DNA from: Micromonospora noduli
GTDB lineage: Bacteria > Actinomycetota > Actinomycetes > Mycobacteriales > Micromonosporaceae
Assembly (NCBI RefSeq): GCF_003264365.1
Contig: NZ_PYAK01000004.1
Coordinates: 62,001 to 126,000, forward strand
Direction: 5' to 3'
DNA length: 64,000 nucleotides
Each line of letters starts with the position of its first letter. Position 1 is the stretch's first letter. Position numbers and translations under genes: made by a program. The notes beneath the pieces are model-generated. The model was not told where the DNA came from and did not search any database. It was given only the letters and a program-made list of their open reading frames with translations. This document shows positions 46,356-55,709 of the stretch, in pieces.

Positions 46356-47123
46356 TCATCCGGCCCGGCCGGTCAGCGAGACGCCGCCGTCGCAGACGAT
46401 GGTCTGCCCGGTGATCCAACTGGCGTCGTCGGAGGCCAGGAAGGCGACCGCGCCCGCCACGTCCGACGGCAGACCGAGGCGCCCGAGCGGGTACCGCGCG
46501 GCGACCTCGGCCTCCCGCCCGTCGTAGAGGGCGGCGGCGAAGCGGGTCTTCACCACGCCGGGGGCGACCGCGTTGACCCGGACCGTCGGCCCCAGCTCCA
46601 CGGCGAGGCTGGCGGTGAGGTGGTTGAGCGCGGCCTTGCTGACCCCGTAGCAGGCGATGCCGGGCGACGGACCGAGCCCGGCGATCGACGAGACGTTGAC
46701 GACGCAGCCGCCGCGCTCGCTCATGCCGGCGGCGCAGACCTCCTGCACCCAGCCGAGCGCGGCGACCACGTTCACGTCGAGGATCTTGCGGGCCGCGGCC
46801 AGGTCCAGCTCGACCAGCGGGCCGTGCACCGGGTTGATGCCGGTGTTGTTGACCAGCAGGTCCACCGGCCCGAACGCCGCGCTCACCTGGCTGACCGCTG
46901 CGACCCGATGCTCGGGATCGTCGGCCCGGCCCGGCACCGACAGGGCGTGTGCCGGACCGCCCAGGGTGGCGACCGCCTCGGCCAGCCCCTCGGGGCGGCG
47001 GGCGGTCAGGCCCACCCGCGCGCCTTCGGCGACGAGGCGTTGGGCGATGGCCAGACCGATCCCGCGACTGGCGCCGGTGACGATGGCGACCCGGCCCGCA
47101 AGCCGGTCCGAATATGCATTCAC
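46356..47123 (-). CDS. Short-chain dehydrogenase/reductase (FabG-like)
   Basis: A 255-aa classical SDR. The NAD(P) motif TGASRGIG is at residues 17-24, NNTGINPV matches the NNAG element, SSIAGLG carries the catalytic Ser, and YGVSKAAL has Tyr and Lys. It ends SWITGQTIVCDGGVSLTGRAG. It probably oxidises or reduces a 3-hydroxyacyl-CoA or similar alcohol, which fits the surrounding acyl-CoA genes. GTG at 47123 lies 7 bases from a -10 box, so a leaderless transcript is likely. Confidence 0.93.
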   Translation of the reverse strand: MNAYSDRLAGRVAIVTGASRGIGLAIAQRLVAEGARVGLTARRPEGLAEAVATLGGPAHALSVPGRADDPEHRVAAVSQVSAAFGPVDLLVNNTGINPVHGPLVELDLAAARKILDVNVVAALGWVQEVCAAGMSERGGCVVNVSSIAGLGPSPGIACYGVSKAALNHLTASLAVELGPTVRVNAVAPGVVKTRFAAALYDGREAEVAARYPLGRLGLPSDVAGAVAFLASDDASWITGQTIVCDGGVSLTGRAG

Positions 47124-47130
47124 GGTGCAG

Positions 47131-47160
47131 ATAGTAGGAGCGTCGATCGGTATCGGTCAA
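47131..47160 (-). promoter_or_regulatory. Leaderless promoter of the SDR gene
   Basis: On the - strand TTGACC (complement of 47155-47160), an 18-bp spacer and TACTAT (complement of 47131-47136) give a near-consensus sigma-70 promoter. Only 7 bases separate the -10 from GTG 47123, so transcription would begin at or next to the start codon. Confidence 0.65.
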
Positions 47161-47208
47161 CGCCTCCGACGATCGGCCGGCAGGCCACGCGGCAGCACGA
47201 GCGCAGCC

Positions 47209-47250
47209 GTCCGACCGGACGTGGTCAGGCGGGACCACGCCCGGTCGGAC
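47209..47250 (-). terminator. Terminator hairpin after livK
   Basis: GTCCGACCGG (47209-47218) pairs with CCGGTCGGAC (47241-47250). An inner GTGGTC/GACCAC stem (47221-47226 and 47233-47238) is separated by a 2x2 internal loop. It lies 19 bp past the stop of the binding-protein gene and isolates the liv operon from the SDR promoter. Confidence 0.65.
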
Positions 47251-47268
47251 GTCGGCGCTGCGGGGCCC

Positions 47269-48555
47269 TCAGGAGACGGTCGGCACCCCGTTCGCCGGCG
47301 GCGCGGCCGGGGTGGCGGTGTACTCGTTGACCGCCCCGTCCGCCTCGTCCGTCTCGTACGCCGGCCCGAAGTAGCTCTGCACTCCCCCACTCACCCGGCT
47401 CAGGCGCTGACCGCCGTACCCGGAGTGGTCAGTGGCAGAGAAGCGCAGCGGCACCAGCCCTGGGCCCTGGTAGCCGCCCTTCTGCACGGCGTCCAGCACC
47501 TTCTCCCGGGTGAGGTCCTTGCCGGCGGCGAGCAGCACCTGCACGAAGAGGTAGCCGACCGACATGCCGTAGACGGTGTTGCCGTCGAACGGCGCGTCCC
47601 CGTTGTGCTCCTTGTTGACCTTCGTGAAGAGCTGGATCCACGGGTTCGCGGTGTCGTTCTGCATCGGGAGGTAGTTGGTGCCGACCATGCCCTCCAGCAG
47701 CGGCGCGGCGGCGCCGAGCTGCTTGGCCAGGGTCGGGTGGTCGGCGCCGACGTTGGAGACCAGCCACTGCGGCTTGAAACCCAGCCGTGCCGCAGTGCCG
47801 ACGGAGAGCGCGGTGAATCCGGGCACTGTGGCGAGCACGACGACCTGGCAGCCGGCCGCCTTGAACGCGCCGATCTGTGGCGCCACGTTGGTGTTGCTGG
47901 TGACGTACGTCTGCTTGACCGCAACGGCACCGGCGCCGAGCACCTTCTCCACGCCGGCCAGGCTGTCCCGGCCGAAGTCGTCGTCCTGACCGAGGAAGCA
48001 GACCTTCTGGCCGGCCAGGTTCGCCTTCGCGTAGTTGGCGAGGATCTTGCCCTCGACCGTGTAGTCCGGGTTGAACCCGAACGTGCCCGGATACTTGTCC
48101 GGCTGGTCCCAGCTGCGGCTGCCGGAGGCGACGAACAGATCGGGCACCCGGTTGCTCTTGAGGAAGTCGAGCACACCGGTGTGCGTCGGCGTGCCCAGAC
48201 CATTGAGGACGGCGAAGACCTTGTCCTGGAGGACGAGCTGACGGACCACCTGCTGGGTGTTCGCCGGGTTGTAACCGTCGTCCATGATCTTGTAGGTGAT
48301 CTTGCGGCCGTGCACTCCGCCGTTGGCGTTGACGTAGTCGAAGTACGCCTTCGTCGCCGGGGCGATCTTCGAGTAGCCGGCCGAGGCCGGACCGGTCAGC
48401 GGCATGTGGGTGCCGACGACGATCTCGGTGTCGGTGACGCCCGGCACCGACGCCCCGCCGGAGCCGGGGCCGTCGTCGCCGCTACAGCCGGCTGCGGTGA
48501 TGAGCAGGGCAAGGGTGCTGGCGATCGCGAGGCCGCGATGCGCTTTACGGTGCAT
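47269..48555 (-). CDS. livK: Branched-chain amino acid/amide ABC substrate-binding lipoprotein (LivK-like)
   Basis: A 428-aa lipoprotein with lipobox ITAAGC (Cys at about residue 24). The mature part is a type I periplasmic-binding fold (Peripla_BP_6): TEIVVGTHMPLTGPASAGYS, KIMDDGYNPANTQQ and a C-terminal SGGVQSYFGPAYETDEADGAV. It belongs to the HAAT family, whose ligands include branched-chain amino acids, amides and aromatic acids. It is the last gene of livGFHMK. Binding specificity cannot be read from sequence. Confidence 0.92.
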   Translation of the reverse strand: MHRKAHRGLAIASTLALLITAAGCSGDDGPGSGGASVPGVTDTEIVVGTHMPLTGPASAGYSKIAPATKAYFDYVNANGGVHGRKITYKIMDDGYNPANTQQVVRQLVLQDKVFAVLNGLGTPTHTGVLDFLKSNRVPDLFVASGSRSWDQPDKYPGTFGFNPDYTVEGKILANYAKANLAGQKVCFLGQDDDFGRDSLAGVEKVLGAGAVAVKQTYVTSNTNVAPQIGAFKAAGCQVVVLATVPGFTALSVGTAARLGFKPQWLVSNVGADHPTLAKQLGAAAPLLEGMVGTNYLPMQNDTANPWIQLFTKVNKEHNGDAPFDGNTVYGMSVGYLFVQVLLAAGKDLTREKVLDAVQKGGYQGPGLVPLRFSATDHSGYGGQRLSRVSGGVQSYFGPAYETDEADGAVNEYTATPAAPPANGVPTVS

Positions 48556-48640
48556 GGGAAACACCGACCTTTCTCGGTCCGGTTGTCTGTGGGAACGGTG
48601 TGGTGGTGGGGCGCCCGGCCGAGGCCGGACCGAGGACAGC

Positions 48641-49753
48641 TCAGGAACGCCGGGTCGGCCGCCTGGCCAGTAGCGCCCGGCCGAGACGCGACAGCAGACC
48701 CTGCACACCGCCGGGGGCGGCGATCATGACGACGATCAGGGTGAGTCCGAAGATCGCCAGGGGGAGGTTGCCCTCCAGCCGCTGCGCCACCGCGGGTGAG
48801 AGCGTGAGCATCTCGGTCACCGAGTGGGTCAGATCGGGCAGGGCGACCAGCAGGACGGCCCCCCACAGCGCGCCGGTCAGTCGACCCAGGCCACCGATCA
48901 CGACGGCCATCAGCAGGAACAGCGACAGGGTCAGCGAGAACGCCCCGGGTGAGACGCTCTGCGCGAGCACCGCCAGCAGCGCGCCGCCGAGCCCGGCGGT
49001 GGCGGCGCTGACCACGAACGCGAGGACCTGGGTGCGGGCCACGTGGATGCCGGCGAGGCGGGCCGCCACCTCGTCGTCGCGGACCGCCCGGAAGGTACGC
49101 CCGTACCGGCTGCGGATCAGGTTCGCCAACAGCAGCAACGCGAGCAGGGTGGCCGCGCCGGTGACCCAAAGCTGCCACCGCTCGTAGGGGAAGTACGGGC
49201 CGAGCGACAGCGGCGGCGGCTCCACGGGCACCGACAGCCCCTGCTCGCCGTTGAACACGCCGTCGAAGGTGACCGCCAGCGCCGGCACCACAACGGCAAC
49301 CGCGAGGGTGACCCCGGCCAGATAGGGACCGCGCAGCCGGGCCGCTGCCACACCGACCACAGCGCCGACCGCGACAGTGCTGACGATCGCCGCAGCCAAC
49401 GACAGCGGCAACAGCCAGCCGCCGGTCATTCCCCGGTCGGCGAACGCGGTCTGGCACAGCGCCACTGTGTACGCCCCGGTGGCCATCAGCGCGCCGTGCC
49501 CGAGCGACAGTTGACCGTTGAGCCCGGTGAGGACGGTCAGCCCGGCGGTCGCGCAGAGGTAGGCGGCCACGGTGGCGAGCTGGAAGTTGCGGAACGGCTC
49601 GACGGAGTAGCTGACCGCCACCAGCAGCAACCCGGCGGCCAGCACCACGGCGAGGTGGCGCAGCAGTGTGGAGCCGTGTCGCCGGTCGACCGGTCGGCCG
49701 CCCTGTTCGTCGAGCTGCTCCTTCGGCGGCAGTGCCGCCCTCGTGGCGCTCAC
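48641..49753 (-). CDS. livM: Branched-chain amino acid ABC permease (LivM)
   Basis: A 370-aa permease with about nine or ten membrane segments. Motifs LTVLTGLNGQLSLGHGALMATGAY and RDDEVAARLAGIHVARTQVLAFVVSAATAGLGGAL are diagnostic for LivM. It ends APGGVQGLLSRLGRAL. GTG at 49753 overlaps the livH stop by 4 bp. It forms the channel together with LivH. Confidence 0.95.
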   Translation of the reverse strand: MSATRAALPPKEQLDEQGGRPVDRRHGSTLLRHLAVVLAAGLLLVAVSYSVEPFRNFQLATVAAYLCATAGLTVLTGLNGQLSLGHGALMATGAYTVALCQTAFADRGMTGGWLLPLSLAAAIVSTVAVGAVVGVAAARLRGPYLAGVTLAVAVVVPALAVTFDGVFNGEQGLSVPVEPPPLSLGPYFPYERWQLWVTGAATLLALLLLANLIRSRYGRTFRAVRDDEVAARLAGIHVARTQVLAFVVSAATAGLGGALLAVLAQSVSPGAFSLTLSLFLLMAVVIGGLGRLTGALWGAVLLVALPDLTHSVTEMLTLSPAVAQRLEGNLPLAIFGLTLIVVMIAAPGGVQGLLSRLGRALLARRPTRRS

Positions 49754-50628
49754 ACCCGCCTCGCCGCGACCGGGGCGAACAGCCCACCGGGCCGGACCAG
49801 CAGCACCGCCAGCAGCAGTACCAGCACCGCGAGCGGGGTCAGGTCACTGCCGGCGTAGCCGCTCACGTAGGAGAGCAAGAGCCCCACCACCAGCCCACCG
49901 ACCACCGCCCCCGGTGGACTGTCCAGCCCGCCGACCACCGCCGCTGTGAACGCCGAGACGAACACCAGGTCCATCGCGTGCGGGTGCAGGCCCAGCTCGG
50001 TCGGCAGGACCAGCATGGCGGCCAACGCGCCCACCCCGGAGGCGAGCGCCCAACCGAGGGTCAGCATCCCACCGACGTTGACCCCGAGCAGCCGGGAGAC
50101 CTCCGGAGCGAAGGCCGCCGCGCGCATCCGCAACCCCACCGGGGTACGGGCGAACATCCAGGCCAGGCCACTGACCACCACGCCGATCGTGGCGAAGACG
50201 AACAGGTCGTACGGGGACAGCACGGCGACGCCGCCCACGGTGAGGGCGGACCGGCTGAACGGGGCCTCGGCGGGGCGGAACTCGCTGCCGTACACCATGC
50301 CGAGCACGGCCTGGATCAGCAGCACCAGCCCGAGCGCGACGATCACCGGGTTGAGCGGTGAGGCGTGATCGACGTGCCGCATCACCGCACGGTCCACCAG
50401 CGCACCGAGCAGCAGGCCGGCGACGATCGCGACCACGAAGCCCAGCCAGTAGGAACCGGTCGCGGTGCTGACGGTGTAGGCGACGTACGCGGCGGCGACG
50501 GCCATCGCTCCCTGGGCGAAGTTGACGACCCGCGCCGCCCGCCAGATGAGCACCAGGGCCAGTGCGAACGCGGCGTACACCGCGCCCCGGGACAGGCCGT
50601 CGACGGTGAGGAAGACGAAGCGGTCCAA
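49750..50628 (-). CDS. livH: Branched-chain amino acid ABC permease (LivH)
   Basis: A 292-aa permease with about eight spans. LSRGAVYAAFALALVLIWRAARVVNFAQGAMAV is typical of LivH, as is FTAAVVGGLDSPPGAVVGGLVVG near the C-terminus. A TTG start at 50628 is supported by GGGAG 5 bases upstream; no better start is available. It lies 30 bp after livF. Confidence 0.94.
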   Translation of the reverse strand: MDRFVFLTVDGLSRGAVYAAFALALVLIWRAARVVNFAQGAMAVAAAYVAYTVSTATGSYWLGFVVAIVAGLLLGALVDRAVMRHVDHASPLNPVIVALGLVLLIQAVLGMVYGSEFRPAEAPFSRSALTVGGVAVLSPYDLFVFATIGVVVSGLAWMFARTPVGLRMRAAAFAPEVSRLLGVNVGGMLTLGWALASGVGALAAMLVLPTELGLHPHAMDLVFVSAFTAAVVGGLDSPPGAVVGGLVVGLLLSYVSGYAGSDLTPLAVLVLLLAVLLVRPGGLFAPVAARRV

Positions 50629-50658
50629 CAGTTCTCCCTCCGGGGGACGAGGTGGTGG

Positions 50659-51381
50659 TCAGAAACCGAGGTACGCGTGGCGCAGGTCGACGTCGTCGCG
50701 TAGCTGCACCGCCGGGGCGGCGATCACCACCCGGCCGAGGGACATCACGACGCCCTGGTCGGCGACGGCGAGCGCGCTGCGCACGTTCTGCTCGACCAGC
50801 AGGACGGTCAGCCCGGTGCGGTCGCGCAGTTGGCGGAGCAGGGCCATGGTCCGGGCGACCACCCGTGGCGCCAGGCCGAGCGACGGCTCGTCCAGCAGCA
50901 GCAGACGGGGTCGGCCGACCAGGGCCCGACCGAGCGCGAGCATCTGCCGCTCGCCGCCGGAGAGCTGGTGACCGAGGTGCCGACGGCGTCGGGCCAGCGG
51001 CTCGAAGAGCTGGTAGACCTCGTCGAGGGCCCGCCCGGCGTCGGCCCGGTCGCGTCGCCACAGCCCGCCCAGTCGCAGGTTCTCATCGACGGTCAGCTCG
51101 CTGATCACGCCCCGGCCCTCCGGGACGTGCGCCATGCCGCGTCGGACGAGCTGTTCCACCGGCGTACCGCGAAGGTCCTCTCCGGCCAGCAGGACCTGGC
51201 CGGCGGCCGGGCGGATCATGCCGGAGAGCGCGCGCAGGAGAGTGGTCTTTCCGGCGCCGTTGGCGCCGACGACCGCGGCGATGGTGCCGGCCGGAACGGT
51301 GAGGTCGATTGCCCGCAACACGGGCGCGGCACCGTAGCCGGCGACCAGCCCCCGCACGACGAGCAGGTCGGTCGCGGTCAT
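50659..51381 (-). CDS. livF: Branched-chain amino acid ABC ATPase (LivF)
   Basis: A 240-aa ATPase: Walker A GANGAGKTTLL, signature LSGGERQMLALGRAL, Walker B LLLLDEPSLGLAP, and GRGVISELTVDENL, which is specific to LivF. ATG at 51381 overlaps the livG stop by 4 bp. It energises uptake through LivH/LivM. Confidence 0.96.
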   Translation of the reverse strand: MTATDLLVVRGLVAGYGAAPVLRAIDLTVPAGTIAAVVGANGAGKTTLLRALSGMIRPAAGQVLLAGEDLRGTPVEQLVRRGMAHVPEGRGVISELTVDENLRLGGLWRRDRADAGRALDEVYQLFEPLARRRRHLGHQLSGGERQMLALGRALVGRPRLLLLDEPSLGLAPRVVARTMALLRQLRDRTGLTVLLVEQNVRSALAVADQGVVMSLGRVVIAAPAVQLRDDVDLRHAYLGF

Positions 51382-52163
51382 TGGGAGGCCTCCTCGACGG
51401 TGGCACCGAGGTACGCGTCGGTGACCGCGGGGTCGTCGCGGATCTCGTCCGGGGTGCCGGCGGCGATGACCCGGCCGAAGTCGAGGACCACGAGTTCGTC
51501 GCAGACGGCCATCACCAGGTCCATGTGGTGCTCGACCAGGAGCACGGCGCAGGGGTCGGTGTCCCGTCGGGGCAGTTGCCGGACCAGCTCCGCCAGCTCG
51601 GCGATGTCGTCCGCCCCGAGGCCACCGGCCGGCTCGTCGAGCAGGAGCAGCCGGGGCCGGGCGGCGAGCGCGCGGGCCAGGGCGACCCGCTGGCGTACGG
51701 CGAAGGGCAGGGTGGTCGGCGCGGCCTCGGCGTGCTCGGCGATGCCCAGCTCGTCGAGGATGGCCAGGGCGTCCCCGCGGAGCCGGCGCTCGTCGCGGTC
51801 ACTGGCCGGCAGCCCGAGCAGCGCGGGGACGAAGCCGGCACGGGCGGTGTGCGAAGCGCCGGTCATCACGTTCTCCAGCACGCTCAGCCCGGCGAAGAGC
51901 CCGGTGCCCTGCAGGGTCCGGGCGATGCCGAGCCGGGTCAACCGGTGCGGCCGTGGCCGCAGCGGCCGGCCGTCGAGGGTGAGTGAACCCGTCTCCGGTG
52001 CGACGAAGCCGCAGATCACGTTGAACAGCGTGGTCTTGCCGGCGCCGTTGGGCCCGATGACGCCCACCACCCGGTTGGGTGGCACCCGCAGGGACACGTC
52101 GTCGAGGGCGGTGAGGCCGCCGAAACGGACGCCGATGTGGTGCAGTTCGAGGCCGCGCTCCAT
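51378..52163 (-). CDS. livG: Branched-chain amino acid ABC ATPase (LivG)
   Basis: A 261-aa ATPase: Walker A GPNGAGKTTLFN, GIARTLQGTGLFAGLSVLENVMTG (typical LivG), and Walker B LLLLDEPAGGLG with EHHMDLVM. The usual signature LSGGxxQ is degenerate here: TLPFAVRQRVALARAL replaces it. ATG at 52163 is preceded by GAGGGA; a GTG one codon earlier is possible. It is the first gene of the liv operon, with a palindromic operator and promoter upstream. Confidence 0.94.
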   Translation of the reverse strand: MERGLELHHIGVRFGGLTALDDVSLRVPPNRVVGVIGPNGAGKTTLFNVICGFVAPETGSLTLDGRPLRPRPHRLTRLGIARTLQGTGLFAGLSVLENVMTGASHTARAGFVPALLGLPASDRDERRLRGDALAILDELGIAEHAEAAPTTLPFAVRQRVALARALAARPRLLLLDEPAGGLGADDIAELAELVRQLPRRDTDPCAVLLVEHHMDLVMAVCDELVVLDFGRVIAAGTPDEIRDDPAVTDAYLGATVEEASQ

Positions 52164-52195
52164 CACCCATCCCTCTGTCGTGGCGGGTGTTTATT

Positions 52196-52232
52196 TACAC
52201 TCGCAGTGTACGTTTCTCGGGTTTGGCGTCAA
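52196..52232 (-). promoter_or_regulatory. livG promoter overlapped by a perfect palindrome
   Basis: On the - strand TTGACG (complement of 52227-52232), a 16-bp spacer and TACACT (complement of 52205-52210) form a promoter. The -10 is one half of the perfect palindrome TACACT-CGC-AGTGTA (52196-52210). The spacing and size suit a TetR-family operator; the TetR gene at 45650-46261 is a candidate. Confidence 0.6.
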
Positions 52233-52300
52233 GACCTTCAATGCCCCCTTTACGCACGTGGACGGGGCGGCCGCCAGCAGCGACCGCCCCGTGACCGCCG

Positions 52301-53200
52301 TCAGGCGCTGGGACAGGTGTTGCGGTACTCCTGGATCTGCGAGCCGCTCGGGCCGGGGCAGAGGAACTGCTCGTAGCGGGTGTCGTCGTCGACGAACCGC
52401 TTCAACCAGGCCACCATCTGCCGGGCGGTCGGCGTGTTCGTGGTCTGCGGGAAGAAGTGGCTCGCCCCGTTCAGCTCCAGGTACGCCTTCTCGGCGGAGG
52501 CCGGGATGCTGTTGTAGAACGGCACCGAGTGCGACGAGACCGGCGCGACGGAGTCGCTCTCGCCACCGACGATCAGCGTGGGCACCCGCAGCTCGGACCA
52601 GCTCTTGTCCAGGTTCCACGGTGCCAGCGGCACCGCGGCCTGCAACGACGGCCGCGACGAGGCCGCCTCCAGGCTGCCCCCGCCACCCATGGAGTGGCCG
52701 GCCACCGCGAGCCGACTGCTGTCGATCCGGGTGCGCACCGAGCTGCGCTGGGTGAGGTAGTCCAGCGCGGCGAGCAACTGCCGGCCCCGGCTGTCCGGCT
52801 GGTCCAGCCGACTGTTGGTTTCGATGCCGATCACCACGAAACCGTGCGAGGCGATGCGTGGTCCGAGCCAGCTGATGCTGGACCAGGCGGCGGTGTAACC
52901 GGGCGAGATGGCGATGGCGCCGAAGGTGCCCTCGCTGGTGCTGGTCGGGTAGTAGATGACGCCGCCGCCGAAGCCGGTGACGCTCAGCGAGGACACGCTC
53001 TGCGAGGACGTCGCGAACGGGCCACGGCTGGCCTCCAGGATCGCCGTGGTCGGGGCGGGGCCCCGCTCGTACGGGCCGGCGGCCTGGGCGGCGCCGGACG
53101 ATCCGGCCAGGACGCCGCCGGCGGCCAGGACGGCGGCCAGCGCGAGCCGGGTGGCACGGGCTGCGACGGAACGGGGACGGGTGGTGGTTGGTGAGGACAC
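52301..53200 (-). CDS. Secreted polyester hydrolase / cutinase (PET-hydrolase type)
   Basis: A 299-aa secreted alpha/beta-hydrolase of the actinobacterial cutinase family that includes TfCut2 and LCC. A signal peptide ends near AAQAA (residue 41). Catalytic residues are Ser170 in GHSMGGGG, Asp216 in GGESDSVAP and His248 in NGASHFFP. Tyr102 (SPGYTA) and Met171 form the oxyanion hole, Trp195 lies in PLAPWNLD, and the C-terminal disulfide is Cys281-Cys296. GTG at 53200 is preferred since AGGGAG lies 8 bases upstream; the GTG at 53209 abuts that site. The natural role is cutin or suberin ester cleavage; activity on synthetic polyester is inferred from homology. Confidence 0.92.
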   Translation of the reverse strand: MSSPTTTRPRSVAARATRLALAAVLAAGGVLAGSSGAAQAAGPYERGPAPTTAILEASRGPFATSSQSVSSLSVTGFGGGVIYYPTSTSEGTFGAIAISPGYTAAWSSISWLGPRIASHGFVVIGIETNSRLDQPDSRGRQLLAALDYLTQRSSVRTRIDSSRLAVAGHSMGGGGSLEAASSRPSLQAAVPLAPWNLDKSWSELRVPTLIVGGESDSVAPVSSHSVPFYNSIPASAEKAYLELNGASHFFPQTTNTPTARQMVAWLKRFVDDDTRYEQFLCPGPSGSQIQEYRNTCPSA

Positions 53201-53384
53201 GTCGGGCACTCCCTAAAGTCGAGGGATATCGACGTGTGTCAGTTTTGGCTGCTCCGCCGATCCCGGCATCGGCGAAATCACCAGTCCCGGCGCAGGATGC
53301 CGAGATCAGTCGTGTTTCGACCCTCTGACCTGGGGTAGCAGGGCAGGCGCCGGCCCGCACACGCGCCATGGAGAGGTTCTTTCA

Positions 53385-55646
53385 GTGGATTCCAGCAAGC
53401 CCGCCGAGGCGGTCAAGAACGTCGTGAAGACCGCCTCAGGAAAGATCGCCGATGCCCTCACCCCGGACGTCCCCGGCGCGCCGGGGAGCGCGCCACCGCC
53501 GCTTGAGGAGCCGACGACGCCGCACGACCCGCTGCCGCCGAAGTCGGAACAGGGGGCACCGCAGACGCGCACGCCGACCGGCGCGGAGACCGGCGCGCCG
53601 ACGATCGCGAACGGCCAGCAGGGGGCCTACCTCACGACCGCGAACGGGGCGCGGCTGCGCGACACCGACCACTCGCTCAAGGCCGGCCCGCGCGGCCCGG
53701 TGCTCCTCCAGGACCACCACCTACGCGAGAAGATCACGCACTTCGACCACGAACGTATTCCGGAGCGCGTGGTGCACGCCCGGGGTGCCGGCGCGCACGG
53801 TGTGTTCACCGCGTACGGCACCGCCGAGGCGGTCACCCGGGCCGGCTTCCTCAAGAAGGGACGCGAGACCGACGTCTTCGTCCGGTTCTCCACGGTGCTC
53901 GGTTCGCGGGGTTCGGCCGACACGGTCCGCGACACCCGTGGCTTCGCCACGAAGTTCTACACCGACGAGGGCACCTTCGACCTGGTCGGCAACAACATCC
54001 CGGTCTTCTTCATCCAGGACGCGATCAAGTTTCCGGACATCATCCATGCCGGCAAGCCGCACCCCGACCGGGAGATCCCGCAGGCGCAGAGCGCCCACGA
54101 CACCTTCTGGGACTTCGTGTCGCTGCACACCGAGGCGCAGCACCACACCATCTGGAACATGTCCGACCGGGGCATTCCGCGTTCGTACCGGACGATGGAG
54201 GGCTTCGGCGTGCACACCTTCCGCCTCGTCAACGAGGCCGGGGAGACGGTGCTGGCCAAGTTCCACTGGAAGCCGAAGCTGGGCGTGCACTCGCTGACCT
54301 GGGAGGAGGCGCAGCTGATCGGCGGCATCGACCCGGACTTCCACCGCCGCGACCTCTACGACGCCATCGAGGCCGGCGCGTACCCCGAGTGGGAGCTGGG
54401 CATCCAGGTCTTCCCGGACACTCCCGAGGAGACCTTCGCCGGCATCGACCTGCTTGACCCCACGAAGATCGTGCCGGAGGAGCTGGCCGAGGTGCAGCCC
54501 ATCGGGCGGCTGGTGCTCAACCGGACGCCGACGAACTTCTTCGCCGAGACCGAACAGGTCGCCTTCCACCTCGGTCACCTGCCCCCGGGCATCGACGTCA
54601 CCAACGACCCGCTGTTGCAGGGCCGGCTCTTCTCGTACGTCGACACGCAGCTCACCCGGCTGGGCGGGCCGAACTTCACGCAGATCCCGATCAATCGCCC
54701 GCACGCGGCCGTGAACGACATGCTGCGCGACGGCTTCCACCAGCACGCCGTGCACGCCGGCGTCGCGCCGTACCGACCGAACTCGCTCGACGGCGGCAAC
54801 CCGTTCCCCGCCGGGGACGCCGAGCACGCCTTCGTCGACGTGCCGGTCACTGTCGCCCAGGCACCGAAGGTACGCGCGAACCCGGCCTCGTTCGACGACC
54901 ACTACAGCCAGGTCCGCCTGTTCTGGCTGAGCATGTCGCCGGTCGAGAAGGAACACATCATCCGGGCGTACACCTTCGAGCTGGGCAAGTGCTACCACCA
55001 GACGATCAAGGAGCGTCAGCTGCAGAGCCTCGCCAACATCGACCCGGTGCTGTGCGAGCAGGTCGCCACCGGCCTGGGCCTGCCCGCACCCCAGCCGACC
55101 GTGCCGCTCCCCGACGTCACGCCCAGCCCGGCGCTGTCGCAGGTCGGTCGGGAGTGGCCGAGCGACGGCCGGATGGTCGGGATCGTCGTCGACCCCGACG
55201 GCGACCTGGACGGCGTCGACGAGGTCCGCAGGGCCGTGTTCAGCGCCGGCATGGTGCCGCTGCTGATCGCCCCCCACGGCGGCATGGTGGGCGACCTGCC
55301 GGTGCAGCGCACCTTCGCCACCGGCCGGTCGGTCGAGTTCGACGCGGTCCTGCTGGCCGGAGCGCCGGCACCCGCACCGGATGCCCTGCCCGCCCGCGAC
55401 GCCAAGGCGGGCACGCCGGCCCCGGCCACCGTGGACCCCCGCGTGCTGCTGCTCGTCGAGGAGTCCTGGCGGCACGCCAAGGCGATCGGCGCCTGGGGCG
55501 CCGGCGTCACAGTGCTGGAGCAGGCCGGCGTCGCCGGCACCCCGGGCGTCGTGGCGGCGGGCTCGGGCGCCGAGGCGCTGACCGCGGTGCAGCAGTTGAT
55601 GGCCGCGCACCGGGTCTGGGAACGGTTCCCCGCCGCGGTCGCCTGA
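53385..55646 (+). CDS. katE: Large-subunit catalase HPII type
   Basis: A 753-aa monofunctional haem catalase. A roughly 80-residue Pro-rich N-terminal extension precedes the core: [13 protein letters not shown] (catalytic His), [18 protein letters not shown] (Asn), and haem-ligand Tyr in [16 protein letters not shown]. The C-terminal flavodoxin/GATase-like domain (about 590-753) is typical of clade 2 large catalases. It disproportionates hydrogen peroxide in the cytosol. GTG at 53385 is preceded by GAGAGG. A strong hairpin follows. Confidence 0.95.
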   Translation: MDSSKPAEAVKNVVKTASGKIADALTPDVPGAPGSAPPPLEEPTTPHDPLPPKSEQGAPQTRTPTGAETGAPTIANGQQGAYLTTANGARLRDTDHSLKAGPRGPVLLQDHHLREKITHFDHERIPERVVHARGAGAHGVFTAYGTAEAVTRAGFLKKGRETDVFVRFSTVLGSRGSADTVRDTRGFATKFYTDEGTFDLVGNNIPVFFIQDAIKFPDIIHAGKPHPDREIPQAQSAHDTFWDFVSLHTEAQHHTIWNMSDRGIPRSYRTMEGFGVHTFRLVNEAGETVLAKFHWKPKLGVHSLTWEEAQLIGGIDPDFHRRDLYDAIEAGAYPEWELGIQVFPDTPEETFAGIDLLDPTKIVPEELAEVQPIGRLVLNRTPTNFFAETEQVAFHLGHLPPGIDVTNDPLLQGRLFSYVDTQLTRLGGPNFTQIPINRPHAAVNDMLRDGFHQHAVHAGVAPYRPNSLDGGNPFPAGDAEHAFVDVPVTVAQAPKVRANPASFDDHYSQVRLFWLSMSPVEKEHIIRAYTFELGKCYHQTIKERQLQSLANIDPVLCEQVATGLGLPAPQPTVPLPDVTPSPALSQVGREWPSDGRMVGIVVDPDGDLDGVDEVRRAVFSAGMVPLLIAPHGGMVGDLPVQRTFATGRSVEFDAVLLAGAPAPAPDALPARDAKAGTPAPATVDPRVLLLVEESWRHAKAIGAWGAGVTVLEQAGVAGTPGVVAAGSGAEALTAVQQLMAAHRVWERFPAAVA

Positions 55647-55656
55647 TCCAACCACC

Positions 55657-55699
55657 GACGAGGGCCGTCCTCCGCACCACCGGGAGGACGGCCCTCGTC
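55657..55699. terminator. Bidirectional hairpin terminator
   Basis: A perfect 17-bp stem: GACGAGGGCCGTCCTCC (55657-55673) pairs with 55683-55699 across a 9-nt loop. It lies between the convergent stops of katE (55646) and the kinase gene (55710). Confidence 0.82.
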
Positions 55700-55709
55700 G
55701 ATATCCGGT

